Shown piece by piece: positions 53,159-62,500 of a DNA stretch of 64,000 nucleotides. The stretch spans positions 398,525 through 462,524 of the forward strand of contig NZ_KQ949030.1 in the NCBI RefSeq assembly GCF_001514285.1. The letters are read 5' to 3'. The notes below the pieces were generated by a model that had not been told where the DNA came from, did no database searches, and saw only the letters and a list, made by a program, of their open reading frames with translations. Source of the stretch: Streptomyces sp. DSM 15324. Lineage in GTDB: Bacteria; Actinomycetota; Actinomycetes; Streptomycetales; Streptomycetaceae. A program made the position numbers and the translations under genes. Numbering within the stretch: position 1 is the first letter of the stretch; each line of letters opens with the position of its first letter.

Positions 53159-53833
53159 ATGGAGGTGAGCACTCATCTGCGTACCCGGGTTCGGGCCGGG
53201 GAATCGAGCGCGTTCGCGGAGCTGTTCGACGCGTACGCCGGCGCGGTCTACAACCATGCCTTCCGACTGACCGCGGACTGGTCGGTGGCCGAGGACGTCA
53301 TGGCGGCCACCTTCCTGGAGGCCTGGCGGCTGCGCGACCGCGTGGACCCCGAAGGCGGCTCGCTGCGTCCCTGGCTGCTGGGCATCGCCACCAACACCGC
53401 ACGCAACCAGTACCGCAGCAACCGGCGTTACCGGGCCGCCGCCAACGCCGCCGCGGCGGCCGAGCTGTCGGTGCCCGACCACGCCGACGAGGTGGCCGCC
53501 CGGGTCGACGACCGGCGCCGCCTCGCCACCGCCCTCACCGCCCTCGCCCGGCTGCGCCGGCCGGAGCGCGAGGTCGTCACGCTCTGCCTGGGCGAGGGCC
53601 TGGACTACGAGGCTGCGGCGCAGGCCCTCGGGATCCCCGTGGGAACGGTGGCCTCCCGGCTCTCCCGGGCCCGCAGGAAACTCCGTTCGCTCGCCGAGCC
53701 CGAACCGGTCGGTCCCGCGAGCGGGACACCGTACGAAAAAGTGCGCGGAATACGGGAAGGCGGCCGTCCCGCCCGACAGACAAGAGGTGATCGCACGAAC
53801 GTGATCCGGCCCGCACAGGAGGGAAACCGATGA
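53159..53833 (+). CDS. ECF-type RNA polymerase sigma factor
   Basis: A 224-aa sigma-70 family member with only regions 2 and 4. Region 2 has AFAELFDAYAGAVYNHAFRL and WSVAEDVMAATFLEAWRLRD. Region 4 has TALARLRRPEREVVTLCLGE and YEAAAQALGIPVGTVASRLS, then RARRKLR. A basic 40-residue tail follows. ATG 53159 lies in a region with repeated GTGACAGGTGTGACGGGTGT, which may be part of its promoter. Its stop overlaps the next gene's ATG (ATGA), an arrangement typical of a sigma factor and its regulator. Confidence 0.92.
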   Translation: MEVSTHLRTRVRAGESSAFAELFDAYAGAVYNHAFRLTADWSVAEDVMAATFLEAWRLRDRVDPEGGSLRPWLLGIATNTARNQYRSNRRYRAAANAAAAAELSVPDHADEVAARVDDRRRLATALTALARLRRPEREVVTLCLGEGLDYEAAAQALGIPVGTVASRLSRARRKLRSLAEPEPVGPASGTPYEKVRGIREGGRPARQTRGDRTNVIRPAQEGNR

Positions 53834-54945
53834 ACGCGAACACGTCCGGGCACCAGCCCGCCGAACGGACCGGGAGCGCCCCGCTCTTCTCCGGAACCAC
53901 GCGTGAACTGCCGCCGGGCCGCCACCAGTTCCACAAGGAGCGCCTGATGGCCCAGATCCACGACCTGCAGCAGGACGAGCGCACGGCGACGGCCGCGCCC
54001 GCGCGGCCCCGGCGGCTGCGGCTGCCCCGCCCGGCGGTCACCCTGCCCGTCATGGCGGCCGCAGTGGTGGCGGCGGTCGTCGCCGGGCTGTCGCCGTCCG
54101 TCGGGGGCGGGGCGCGGGACGGCGGTGTCGCCACCGGACCGGCCCTCGCCACCGGACCGGCCCTGACCACCGAGGTCGGCGCGGCCAGCACCCGGGGCGT
54201 GCCCCAGTTGCTCGACCAGATCTCGCTGGCCGCGGCCGACGTGTCCCACCCCTCCGTCGAGCCGGGGCAGTTCGTCTACATCGAGTCCCAGACGGCCGAC
54301 ACGTTCATCCAGTACGAAGGCGATGAGTCGAGCCTGGCCAGCCACAGCCTGCACCGCCGTCAGGTGTGGAAGTCGGCGGACGGCACCAAGGGCTGGCTCA
54401 TCGACCCGGCCGTGAACGAGAGCCCCGAGGGGGAGACGCTCAGCCTGCCCGACGAGCAGGGCGACACCCCGGTGGCGACGCTCAACGATCCCTCGTACGA
54501 CTATCTGGCGAAGCTCCCCACGGACCCCGACGTCCTGCTGGCCAAGATCTACAAGGAGACGAAGGGGCAGGGCAGGACGCCCGACCAGGAGGCGTTCGCC
54601 ACCATCGGGGACCTGCTCGGCGAGAGCTACCCCCCGGCGGCGCTCTACTCGGCGCTGTTCAAGGCCGCCGCGAAGATCCCCGGTGTCGTCGTGGTCGACG
54701 ACGCGGTGGACGCCGTAGGCCGGCGCGGGGTGGCCGTGGCCCGGCTCGACGAGACCAGCGGACAGCGCGAGGAATGGATCTTCGACCGGAAGACCCATGT
54801 CTTCCTCGGCGAGCGTACCGTCCAGGTGAAGCAGGGCGAGGGGGACGACCGACTGCTCAGGCCCGGCACCGTGATGGACACCAGCGCGATCCTGAAGCGG
54901 GCGGTCGTCGACGCCATGAAGCAGCCGCCGTCGCAGGCGGGCTGA
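53830..54945 (+). CDS. CU044_5270 family membrane protein, putative sigma partner
   Basis: A 371-aa protein. A cytosolic N-terminus of about 65 residues (LPPGRHQFHKERLMAQIHD), one membrane helix at about 72-90 (VTLPVMAAAVVAAVVAGLSP) and a large exported domain with YIESQTADTF, HRRQVWKSADGTKGWLIDPA and the end region REEWIFDRKTHVFLGERTV. This matches the CU044_5270 family, regularly coupled to ECF sigma genes in actinobacteria. By position and topology it probably controls the sigma factor, but it lacks a recognised zinc anti-sigma motif. Confidence 0.85.
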   Translation: MNANTSGHQPAERTGSAPLFSGTTRELPPGRHQFHKERLMAQIHDLQQDERTATAAPARPRRLRLPRPAVTLPVMAAAVVAAVVAGLSPSVGGGARDGGVATGPALATGPALTTEVGAASTRGVPQLLDQISLAAADVSHPSVEPGQFVYIESQTADTFIQYEGDESSLASHSLHRRQVWKSADGTKGWLIDPAVNESPEGETLSLPDEQGDTPVATLNDPSYDYLAKLPTDPDVLLAKIYKETKGQGRTPDQEAFATIGDLLGESYPPAALYSALFKAAAKIPGVVVVDDAVDAVGRRGVAVARLDETSGQREEWIFDRKTHVFLGERTVQVKQGEGDDRLLRPGTVMDTSAILKRAVVDAMKQPPSQAG

Positions 54946-55159
54946 CGACCGGCGCTCTCCGGCCGGAGCGGCGCCGCCCGCCGCTCCGAGCGGCGACGGC
55001 ACCGGACGGTGCCGTCGCCCCGCCGCGGGCCTATGGTCCGTGCATGGGGGCCGTTCCACGGGCCCGGTCGGCGGCTCGTGAGTGCTGGGGCCGGTGGCCG
55101 GCGTGTGCGCCGGCGGACCGGCCGGAGCGCGGTGCGGACGAGGGTCCGGGAGGTCGGCG

Positions 55160-55349
55160 ACGCGCCGGGGGCTGACGCCGTCGACGTCGGGGCCGGTCCG
55201 GAGCTTCTGCGGGCCGCCGTGGCGGAGGCGGTGCGGGAGAACGGCGGCACCATGAACGCCCTCGCCGACACCCTCGTCCGCCGCGCCCGTCGCTCCGCTC
55301 CGCGCGCGACGACATCGCCCTGCTGCTCATCCGGTCCCGCTGCGACTGA
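55160..55349 (+). pseudogene. SpoIIE-type phosphatase, C-terminal remnant
   Basis: The frame at about 55200-55290 reads ELLRAAVAEAVRENGGTMNA, then LADTLVRRARRSA. The typical PP2C end (LRSARDDIALLLIRSRCD, then stop at 55347-55349) follows in another frame. Only the last 50-60 residues of a SpoIIE domain are visible, with one frameshift. The rest of the 600-bp gap from 54946 to 55552 shows no other gene apart from the LacI promoter. Confidence 0.5.
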
Positions 55350-55438
55350 GCGGTGGCGCCGGGACGGGGCGCTCGGGCGCGCGCCTCCCGTTACCCGTCC
55401 GACCTGCGTTACCGTCCGACCTCTTGACGCGCTGCCTA

Positions 55439-55480
55439 TGACTGCGTAGACATGACAGCGCAGACATGACTACGCAGTCA
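55439..55480. promoter_or_regulatory. Long inverted repeat ahead of the LacI gene
   Basis: TGACTGCGTAG (55439-55449) and CTACGCAGTCA (55470-55480) are perfect 11-bp arms separated by 20 bp, within which GACATGAC occurs twice. TTGACG at 55423-55428 could be a -35 box, which puts the dyad over the promoter. The 73 bp from the dyad to ATG 55553 suit autoregulation by LacI. Confidence 0.55.
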
Positions 55481-55552
55481 GACCCGCTTCACCGCGGGGC
55501 GTCTGACATCATCGATGCACGAGGACGACCGTTCGGCGCACCGGGAGACACC

Positions 55553-56695
55553 ATGACGCGAGCGACAGGGCGGGGCACCAGTTCCGCGGCGGCGCGCAGT
55601 GTGGACGTCGCCCGGCTCGCCGGGGTCTCGCAGAAGACGGTGTCGCGGGTCTTCAACGACGAGCCGTATGTCTCGGCCGACGTCCGCCGACGGGTGCTGG
55701 AAGCGGCCGAGCAGCTTGGCTACCGGCGCAACAACGCCGCCCGCGCGCTGGCCTCCGGCCGCAGCCGCTCCATCGGCGTCGTCACCCTCGGCACCGCCCT
55801 GTACGGCCCCGCCTCGCTCCTGATGGGGGTCGAGCGGGTCGTCCGGGACACGGGCTACGCGCTCCGGGTCGTCAACACCGTGGAGGGCGACCCCGCCGGG
55901 GTGGCCGGTGCCGTGAACTCGCTGCTCGACCAGGGCGTGGACGGCATCGTCATCTCCGAGCCGATCGACGAGAGCGGGCCCGGGGGAGAGACGACCCTGC
56001 GGGTCGACGTGCCGGTCCTGGTCCTCGGCGCGCCCCCGGCACTGACCGCGCCCACGGTGCTCACGGCCGGCGACGGCGCCGATGTCATGGCCCGTACGGC
56101 GACCGAGCACCTGCTGAACCTGGGGCACCCGACGGTCCATCACCTCGCAGGGCCGCAGCGGTGGTACGCCGCCCGGGACCGGCTGGAGGGGTGGCGGGCC
56201 ACACTGACCGCGGACGGCAGGCGAGTTCCCCCGGTCGTCGAGGGCGACTGGTCGGCCGCATCCGGATACCGGGCGGGTCGCGAACTCGCCGCGGACGACA
56301 CGCTCACCGCCGTGTTCGTCGCCAACGACGACATGGCGATCGGGCTGATCCACGCGCTGACGGAGGCCGGACTGCGGGTGCCGCAGGACGTGAGCGTCGT
56401 CGGCTTCGACGACGTCCCGGTCGCCGCCTACATCGCTCCCCCGCTGACCACGGTGCGCCAGCCCTTCGACACCGTGGCCCAGGAGGGACTCAAGCGTCTC
56501 GTGCACGCCATCGAGAACCCCGACGCCGATCTCCTGCCGCCGAGCGACCCACCGGTCGACCTCGTCGTCCGCGCCTCGACCGCGCCCCCCGCCGACCGGA
56601 CGAACCCGGCCCGCGCACGGCGCACCGTCTCCCCTGCCGACGGAGGCGCCCCGGCGCCCACGCCCACGACAGGAGGTCTCGCCAGCCGTCCCTGA
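55553..56695 (+). CDS. LacI family transcriptional regulator
   Basis: A 380-aa sugar-type repressor. The helix-turn-helix reads SVDVARLAGVSQKTVSRVFN (about residues 15-34), followed by the hinge helix RRNNAARALASGRSRSIGVV. The periplasmic-binding-protein-like domain includes RTATEHLLNLGHPTVHHLAG and FVANDDMAIGLIHALTEAGL, then RVPQDVSVVGFDDVP. ATG 55553 follows GGGAGA. The C-terminal 45 residues are Pro/Ala-rich and unusually long. The adjacent region holds scraps of a sugar-binding protein and a glycosidase, its probable former regulon. Confidence 0.9.
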   Translation: MTRATGRGTSSAAARSVDVARLAGVSQKTVSRVFNDEPYVSADVRRRVLEAAEQLGYRRNNAARALASGRSRSIGVVTLGTALYGPASLLMGVERVVRDTGYALRVVNTVEGDPAGVAGAVNSLLDQGVDGIVISEPIDESGPGGETTLRVDVPVLVLGAPPALTAPTVLTAGDGADVMARTATEHLLNLGHPTVHHLAGPQRWYAARDRLEGWRATLTADGRRVPPVVEGDWSAASGYRAGRELAADDTLTAVFVANDDMAIGLIHALTEAGLRVPQDVSVVGFDDVPVAAYIAPPLTTVRQPFDTVAQEGLKRLVHAIENPDADLLPPSDPPVDLVVRASTAPPADRTNPARARRTVSPADGGAPAPTPTTGGLASRP

Positions 56696-56986
56696 CCGGC
56701 CCACCAGCCCTCCGGCCCACCGGCCCACCGGCCCCTGAGCCCACGGCACCGAGCGTGACCGACGGTCGAGCCGCCGTACCCGTCCCGCCCGTGCCCTCCC
56801 CCTTCACCTCGTCGCCCGCGCGCCCCCTGGGCCGCCGCTGACCCGCGACCCACCCTCCCCTCATCGGCGTACCCGCCCGGTGGCCACGTCGCGCCCACCC
56901 TGCTGCACCGCTCCGCTTCCTGGCTCTTCCTTCACCCCCGCACGCCCTCGCCCCGCGTGCCTCCTTCTTCGCCCCGGCGGGAATCC

Positions 56987-57207
56987 ACCTTGCCCAGAAA
57001 CACCTCCATGCCGGTCAGCCGGGCCGACATCGACAAGGCGATGAGGACACCCACCGAGCTGACGTTCTGGACGTGGGTCCCGAACATCGCCAAGGAGGTC
57101 GCCTTCACCCTCACCGACAGCCTGCTGGACCTGCGGCCGTACGGCGCCTCCGCCTGGACCTCGGCCCGTGGGACGTCCGCGTGCTGGTCGCGGACGACCG
57201 TTCCTGA
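56987..57207 (+). pseudogene. Scar: start of a sugar-binding protein joined to the end of a glycosidase
   Basis: The frame of ATG 57008 reads VSRADIDKAMRTPTELTFWT, then WVPNIAKEVA, matching the N-terminal mature part of ABC sugar-binding lipoproteins (the usual PTxxTFWTWVP block). The signal peptide is missing. It passes directly into LLDLRPYGAS, and in another frame LRLDLGPWDVRVLVADDRS with a stop at 57205-57207, which looks like the beta-sandwich end of a glycoside hydrolase. A deletion has therefore joined the first gene and the last gene of a former sugar operon next to the LacI gene. Confidence 0.55.
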
Positions 57208-57224
57208 CCCGTCCCCGCGCGGGG

Positions 57225-58847
57225 TCAGTTCGCCACGGCGAACTGGCTTCCCGTCTTCTGTCCGTTCTCCGTGCGGGCCGCGGCCACGCAGCGGAAGACG
57301 CGCAGTCCCTTGTCCCACTCCGAGGCCGTGGGCGGGATGACGTCGGTCTGCCACTCCTTGGCGAGCGTGCGCCCCTCGGGGAGCATGGTCGCGGCCATCA
57401 CCCGCTGCGAACAGAGGGCCTTGACGTCCGGGTGCTTGATCAGGTCCCGGGCGTTGTTCGTCATGCCGTCCTCGGGCAGCGGGGCGATCGCGAAGGTCTC
57501 CCACACGTGCTCGGCCGCGCAGTCCGCACGGCTGACCGTGATGATGCCGGAGATGTCGACGATGCCGCTCCAGCACTCCGGGCTCGCGACACACCGTCCG
57601 CCCACGCCGTCGACGCTCGTCGCGGGGCAGTTCTCGGTCGTGGTGGGCACACCGAACCCGGTGGCGCCCTGGTGCTGGGCGGTGGCCTCGGCGGAGGGCG
57701 CGTCCGTCCCCGAGGTGCCGCCGCCGTCCGAGCCGAAGTACTGCTGGGTGACCACGGTGACCGACACGGTCACGGAGACGACGACGGCCGCCAGCAGGGC
57801 GACGAGCCGGGTGGGGCGGCCGCCCCGGCGACCGCCACCGCCGTCGCCGCCGCCCGGCGCGGTGGCGACGGTCGTAGCGCCCCCTCCGCCGGGCCGGCCC
57901 GGGGCCGCCGTGGAGTCGGGGATCGCGTCCTGGACGGGCGGCGCGTCGCGGTGGTACGGGACGGTGGTCATGGTCGGGGCCGGTCCGAAGCCGCCGGGTC
58001 CGCCGTTGCCACCGAGGTGCACGGTGTCGAGGTCGACGGCGGCGAGGGCGTCACGGAAGGCGCCCGCGTCGGACAGCCGCTCGGCCGGGTCCGGGGCCAG
58101 GGCGTGCCGGAGCACGTCGTTGAGGGCCGTCGGCATGCCTTGCAGCGGGACGTACGGCCAGGTGTGCCGCACGATGAGTTCGGCCAGGCTGAGCTGGGTC
58201 CCGTCGTCCGGGTGGTGCGGCGGGAAACCGCGCAGCAGGGCGTAGAGCGTGGCGGCCAGGGAGTAGACGTCGCCGGCCGGGCTGGGCTCGGCGCTGCGGA
58301 AGGCCTCGGGCGGGGCGTAGGCGGGGGTCAACGCCTCGCGAGTCACGGACAGTTCGCGCCCCGGGCGGGGCATGGCCGCGAGCCCGAAATCGGTGAGGGC
58401 CACCCCTCCGTAGCGGTTGACCATCACGTTGCCGGGCTTGATGTCGCGGTGCAGCACCCCCGCGGCGTGCGCGGCGGCCACGGCGTCCGCAAGCCCCACG
58501 CCGATGTCCCGCGCCTCCTTCGGCGGGAGGGCGCCCTGCCGGTGCAGCCGCTCGCCCAGCGAACCGCCCGGGCACAACTCCAGGACCATGTAGGGGCGGT
58601 CGTCGGCCAGCACCCCGGCGTCGTACACCGGGACCACGTGCGGATGTCCGGAGAGCTGCCCGGCCGCCGTGACCTCGCGCAGGAAGCGCTGCCGGTCGCG
58701 CGGGGTGGACAGCACCCTGCTGTCCACCTTGAGCGCGACCTCCCGGCCGACGGCCAGCTGCCTGGCCCGGTAGACCGTGGCGAACCCGCCCTGGCCCAGG
58801 ACCTCCTGGATCTCGTAGCCGGACAGTGCGATTCTTCCGGGCCCCAT
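57225..58847 (-). CDS. Membrane-anchored Ser/Thr protein kinase
   Basis: A 540-aa PknB-type kinase. Gly-loop LGQGGFATVYRA, Lys in VALKVDSRVL, catalytic HRDIKPGNVMVNRYGG and DFG in LTDFGLAAMP, followed by the activation segment and SPAGDVYSLAATLYALLRG. The catalytic domain ends at about 270, then a Gly/Pro/Ala linker, a membrane helix at about 355-375 (LVALLAAVVVSVTVSVTVVT), and an extracellular domain of about 150 residues with six Cys (ENCPATSVDGVGGRCVASPE; ISRADCAAEHVWET-like; VKALCSQRV; VFRCVAA). This extracellular part is a septum/serine-rich-type sensor rather than PASTA. The ATG is at 58847. Monocistronic, ending 18 bp after the sugar-operon scar. Confidence 0.92.
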   Translation of the reverse strand: MGPGRIALSGYEIQEVLGQGGFATVYRARQLAVGREVALKVDSRVLSTPRDRQRFLREVTAAGQLSGHPHVVPVYDAGVLADDRPYMVLELCPGGSLGERLHRQGALPPKEARDIGVGLADAVAAAHAAGVLHRDIKPGNVMVNRYGGVALTDFGLAAMPRPGRELSVTREALTPAYAPPEAFRSAEPSPAGDVYSLAATLYALLRGFPPHHPDDGTQLSLAELIVRHTWPYVPLQGMPTALNDVLRHALAPDPAERLSDAGAFRDALAAVDLDTVHLGGNGGPGGFGPAPTMTTVPYHRDAPPVQDAIPDSTAAPGRPGGGGATTVATAPGGGDGGGGRRGGRPTRLVALLAAVVVSVTVSVTVVTQQYFGSDGGGTSGTDAPSAEATAQHQGATGFGVPTTTENCPATSVDGVGGRCVASPECWSGIVDISGIITVSRADCAAEHVWETFAIAPLPEDGMTNNARDLIKHPDVKALCSQRVMAATMLPEGRTLAKEWQTDVIPPTASEWDKGLRVFRCVAAARTENGQKTGSQFAVAN

Positions 58848-58933
58848 GTGCCGTACCCCCAGCGCGCCACCCCGGCCGGGACGTCCGGCCGAGGTCGAGG
58901 CGAGACTCTAGCCGAGCGGGGTGACCGGGGTGT

Positions 58934-59530
58934 TCACAGGTACTCGGCGGCGGCGTCCAGCAGCCAGTCGGTGAGGTACCCGGCGAACGAGGAACGGACG
59001 AGGACCCAGAATCCGGCATCGGGACGGTCCCGGGCGACGAGGACGACCTGGGTGCGGCCGAGGGTGGTCTGCGCGCAACGGCCCGGCGCGAAGCCGCGGG
59101 GGTGCAGGTCGAGGGAGCAGCCGTGGGCGAGGAGGTCACGGGCGTGGGGGCCCGAGACCAGGAGGGTGGTCCGCTGGGCGGAGACGTCGGTGACCGAGAC
59201 CGGTTCGCCCCCGGCGGCCTCCCGGATACGGTCCTCCAGCGCGCGCCCGGCTCCGGGCTCGCCCACGACGAGCCATTCGTCGGGACCGAGCCAGAGCACG
59301 GTCAGTTCGCGGGCGCGGGTGACGGTGTTGGGTTCGAGGGGCAGGGGGACGCCGAGGGCGACACCGACCGCGTCGGCGGCCGGGCCCTTGGGGTCCAGCC
59401 GCAGACCGATCTGCGTGAGGAAGGGGAGTTCGGCGAGGCGGACCCGGCCGTGGGAGGCGCGGGTGGCGTGGGCCAGCCGGTCCTTGGCGCCCAGCAGGGG
59501 GCTGCGGGGCGTGCGTGTCGGGTCAGCCAT
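58934..59530 (-). CDS. soxG: Sarcosine oxidase gamma subunit
   Basis: A 198-aa subunit of heterotetrameric sarcosine oxidase, which oxidises sarcosine to glycine and 5,10-methylene-tetrahydrofolate with H2O2. It has the GCV-T-like fold without catalytic residues: LRLDPKGPAADAVGVALGVP, VLWLGPDEWLVVGE, VTDVSAQRTTLLVSGPHARD and GFWVLVRSSFAGYLTDWLLD. The ATG overlaps the end of soxDA by eight bases. It is the last gene of the operon. Confidence 0.93.
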   Translation of the reverse strand: MADPTRTPRSPLLGAKDRLAHATRASHGRVRLAELPFLTQIGLRLDPKGPAADAVGVALGVPLPLEPNTVTRARELTVLWLGPDEWLVVGEPGAGRALEDRIREAAGGEPVSVTDVSAQRTTLLVSGPHARDLLAHGCSLDLHPRGFAPGRCAQTTLGRTQVVLVARDRPDAGFWVLVRSSFAGYLTDWLLDAAAEYL

Positions 59531-62500
59531 CGCGGCGGGCTCCCTCGGGGTCGAAGAGGACGGGGCCGGTGACGGTGACCGGGACGAGCCGGTCGCCGAC
59601 GGGGGCGTAGAGGCGTTCGCCGATGCGGTCGCGGCCGCCCTTGACCAGGGCGAGGGCGAAGGTGCGGCCGAGGGCGGCGCTGCGGTAGCTGGAGGTGACG
59701 TGGCCGAGCATCGGCACCGGCGGGGGCGGCAGGACGCTGTCCGCGACCAGGTGGGTGCCCTCGGGGAGGAAGTCGGCGGGGTCCTCGGGGAGCAGCCCGA
59801 CCAGGTGCTTGCGGTCGGCGCGCTGGGTGTCGGCGCGGGCGAAGGAGCGCTTGCCGAGGAAGTCGGGCTTCTTCTTCGACACCGCCCAGCCCATGCCGAG
59901 GTCCTGGGGGGTGATGGTGCCGTCGGTGTCCTGGCCGATGATGGGGTAGCCCTTCTCGGCGCGCAGGACGTGCATGGTCTCGGTGCCGTACGGGGTGATG
60001 CCGTACGGGGTGCCCGCCTCGTGGACGGCCTCCCAGAGGGTAAGGGCGTGCCAGGGCGAGACGTTGATCTCGTAGGCGAGTTCTCCGGAGAAGCTGATCC
60101 GGCAGACGCGGGCCTCGATGCCGGCGACGGTGGTGTCGCGCCAGGCCATGAAGGGGAAGTCGTCGTTGCCGACGGCCAGTTCCGGCGCCAGCGAGCCGAG
60201 GACCTCGCGGGACTTCGGGCCGACGAGGGCGACGGTGGCCCACTGTTCGGTGACGGAGGTGCAGTGCACCCGCAGGTGGGGCCATTCGGTCTGCAGCCAT
60301 TCCTCCATCCAGTCCAGGACGGTGGCGGCGTTGCCGGTGGTGGTGGTGACGAGGAAGCGGTCCGCGGTGAGGCGGATGACGGTGCCGTCGTCGAAGACCA
60401 TGCCGTCGGGGCGGCACATGACGCCGTAGCGGATCATGCCGGGCTTCAGGGTGCTCATCATGTTCGTGTAGAGCAGGTCGAGGAAGACGCCCGCGTCCGG
60501 GCCCTGGACGTCGATCTTGCCGAGGGTGGAGGCGTCCATGAAAGCGACGCCCTCGCGGGCGGCGGCGCACTCGCGCAGCACCGCGGTCTCCATGTCCTCG
60601 CCGGTCAGGGGGTAGTACCAGGGGCGCTTCCACTGGCCCACGTTCTCGAACAGCGCCCCCTGCATGACGTGCCAGTCGTGCAGCGCGGTGGTGCGGACGG
60701 GGTCGCTGAGCGCACCCCGGTCGCGGCCGGCGAGCGCCGCGAAGGAGACCGGGACGTAGGGCGGGCGGAAGGTGGTGGTGCCGAGCGCGGAGACGTCGAC
60801 GCCGAGGAGTTCGGCGACCACTCCACTGGCCAGGACACCGGAGGTCTTGCCCTGGTCGTTGGCGGTACCGGCCGTGGTGTAGCGCTTGGTGTGCTCCACC
60901 GACCGCAGGCCCGCGCCCGTGGCCCGGTGGAGGTCCTCGATCGTGACGTCGCGCTGCAGGTCCACGAAACGCGGGGCGCCCTCCCGGCCCGGGACCGTGA
61001 ACACGTGCATCGGCGCGGTGTGCGGGGCGGCGGCCACGTCCGGGAGGGCGGGCCGCTCGAAGGGGTGGCCCTCGGCCTCCAGGGCGCGGGCGGCCGCCGC
61101 GGCGCCCTGGGCGAGTACGGTGGGCAGGTCGAGGACGCCGCTCGCGGAGCCCGCGACCTCGACGGCCTGGCGGCCGGTGTCGGGGACGAAGGAGCCGAGG
61201 GTGTCGTCGTAGCGGAGCCTGCCGCCGGACTGGCTGAACAGGTGCGCGACGGGGTTCCAGCCGCCCGAGACCAGCAGCAGATCGGCGGCGACCTCCCGGC
61301 CGCCCTCGGTCTCGCCGAACGGGGCGACGGTGACGGCGCTCAGACGGGCCTCGCCCTCGGTGCCGATCACGGCGTGTCCGGTCAGCACCTCGATGCCCGC
61401 GGCTGCGGCCCGTCGGCCCCACTCCCCCGCGTCCGTACGGGTGTCGACGACCGCCGCGACGTCCACACCGGCGGCACGCAGGTCCAGGGCCGCGGTGTAC
61501 GCGCTGTCGTTGGTGGTGAACACGACCGCACGGCGGCCGGGCAGAACGCCGTGCCGGTGCAGATAGGTGCGGGCCGAGGCGGCCAGCATCACACCGGGCC
61601 GGTCGTTGTCCGCGAAGGCGAGGGACCGTTCGTGGGCGCCGGTGGCCAGGACCACCCGGCGCGCCCGGATCCGCCACACCCGCTCGCGGGAGGTGTTCGC
61701 CGGGGCCGCCGCCCCCAGATGGTTGGTACGGCGCTCCACGGCGAGGAGGTGGTTGTCGTCGTAGTGGCCGAACACCGTGGTGCGCGGCAGCACGCGGACC
61801 TCCGGGGCCGCTTCGAGAAGTGCGCCGACCTCCCGCACCCAGTCGAGGTGCTCGCCGCTGCCGAGGAGACTGCCGCCCGGCTCCGGCTGGTCGTCGGCCA
61901 GGATGACCCGGGCGCCCGAGCGGGCGGCCGCGGCCGCGGCGGCCAGGCCCGCCGGACCGGCGCCCACGATCAGCAGGTCGCAGTGGGCGTGCACGGCGTC
62001 GTAGCGGGCCGGGTCCGGCTCGCTCGCCAGTCGGCCCTGACCGGGCAGGCTGCTCGCCACCAGACCGTCGTAGAGCTCCACTGCGGTCGCCGGCAGCATC
62101 GGCTCCGGGAAGGGGGCCTCGATCTGGATCACGGCGTTGGGTTCTTCGACACCGGCGGAGAAGATGCCCCTCGGCCGGCCGAGCTTGATGCTCGTCGCCG
62201 CCTGGATCACGCCGTTCGCGAGCAGGGCGGAGGCGAGGGTGTCACCCCGGTAGCCCTGGTACTCGGTGCCGTCGAAGGTGAAGGTGAGGGGTGTGCCGCG
62301 GTCGATGCGGCCGAGCGTCGGGTGCCGCAATTCCGCCGCAGGCTCCGCCGCCGGGTCTCCGTTCCGCCCCGAGAGGGCCTCGGCTCCGTTCTCGGACACC
62401 GGAGAGGCCGGCTGGGGCGGCCTCGGCTGCGTGGTGACCGGGCGGGGCTCCAGCCGCTGCGGGCGTTCCTCGCCGGAGCGGTACACGGCCAGGATCTCGT

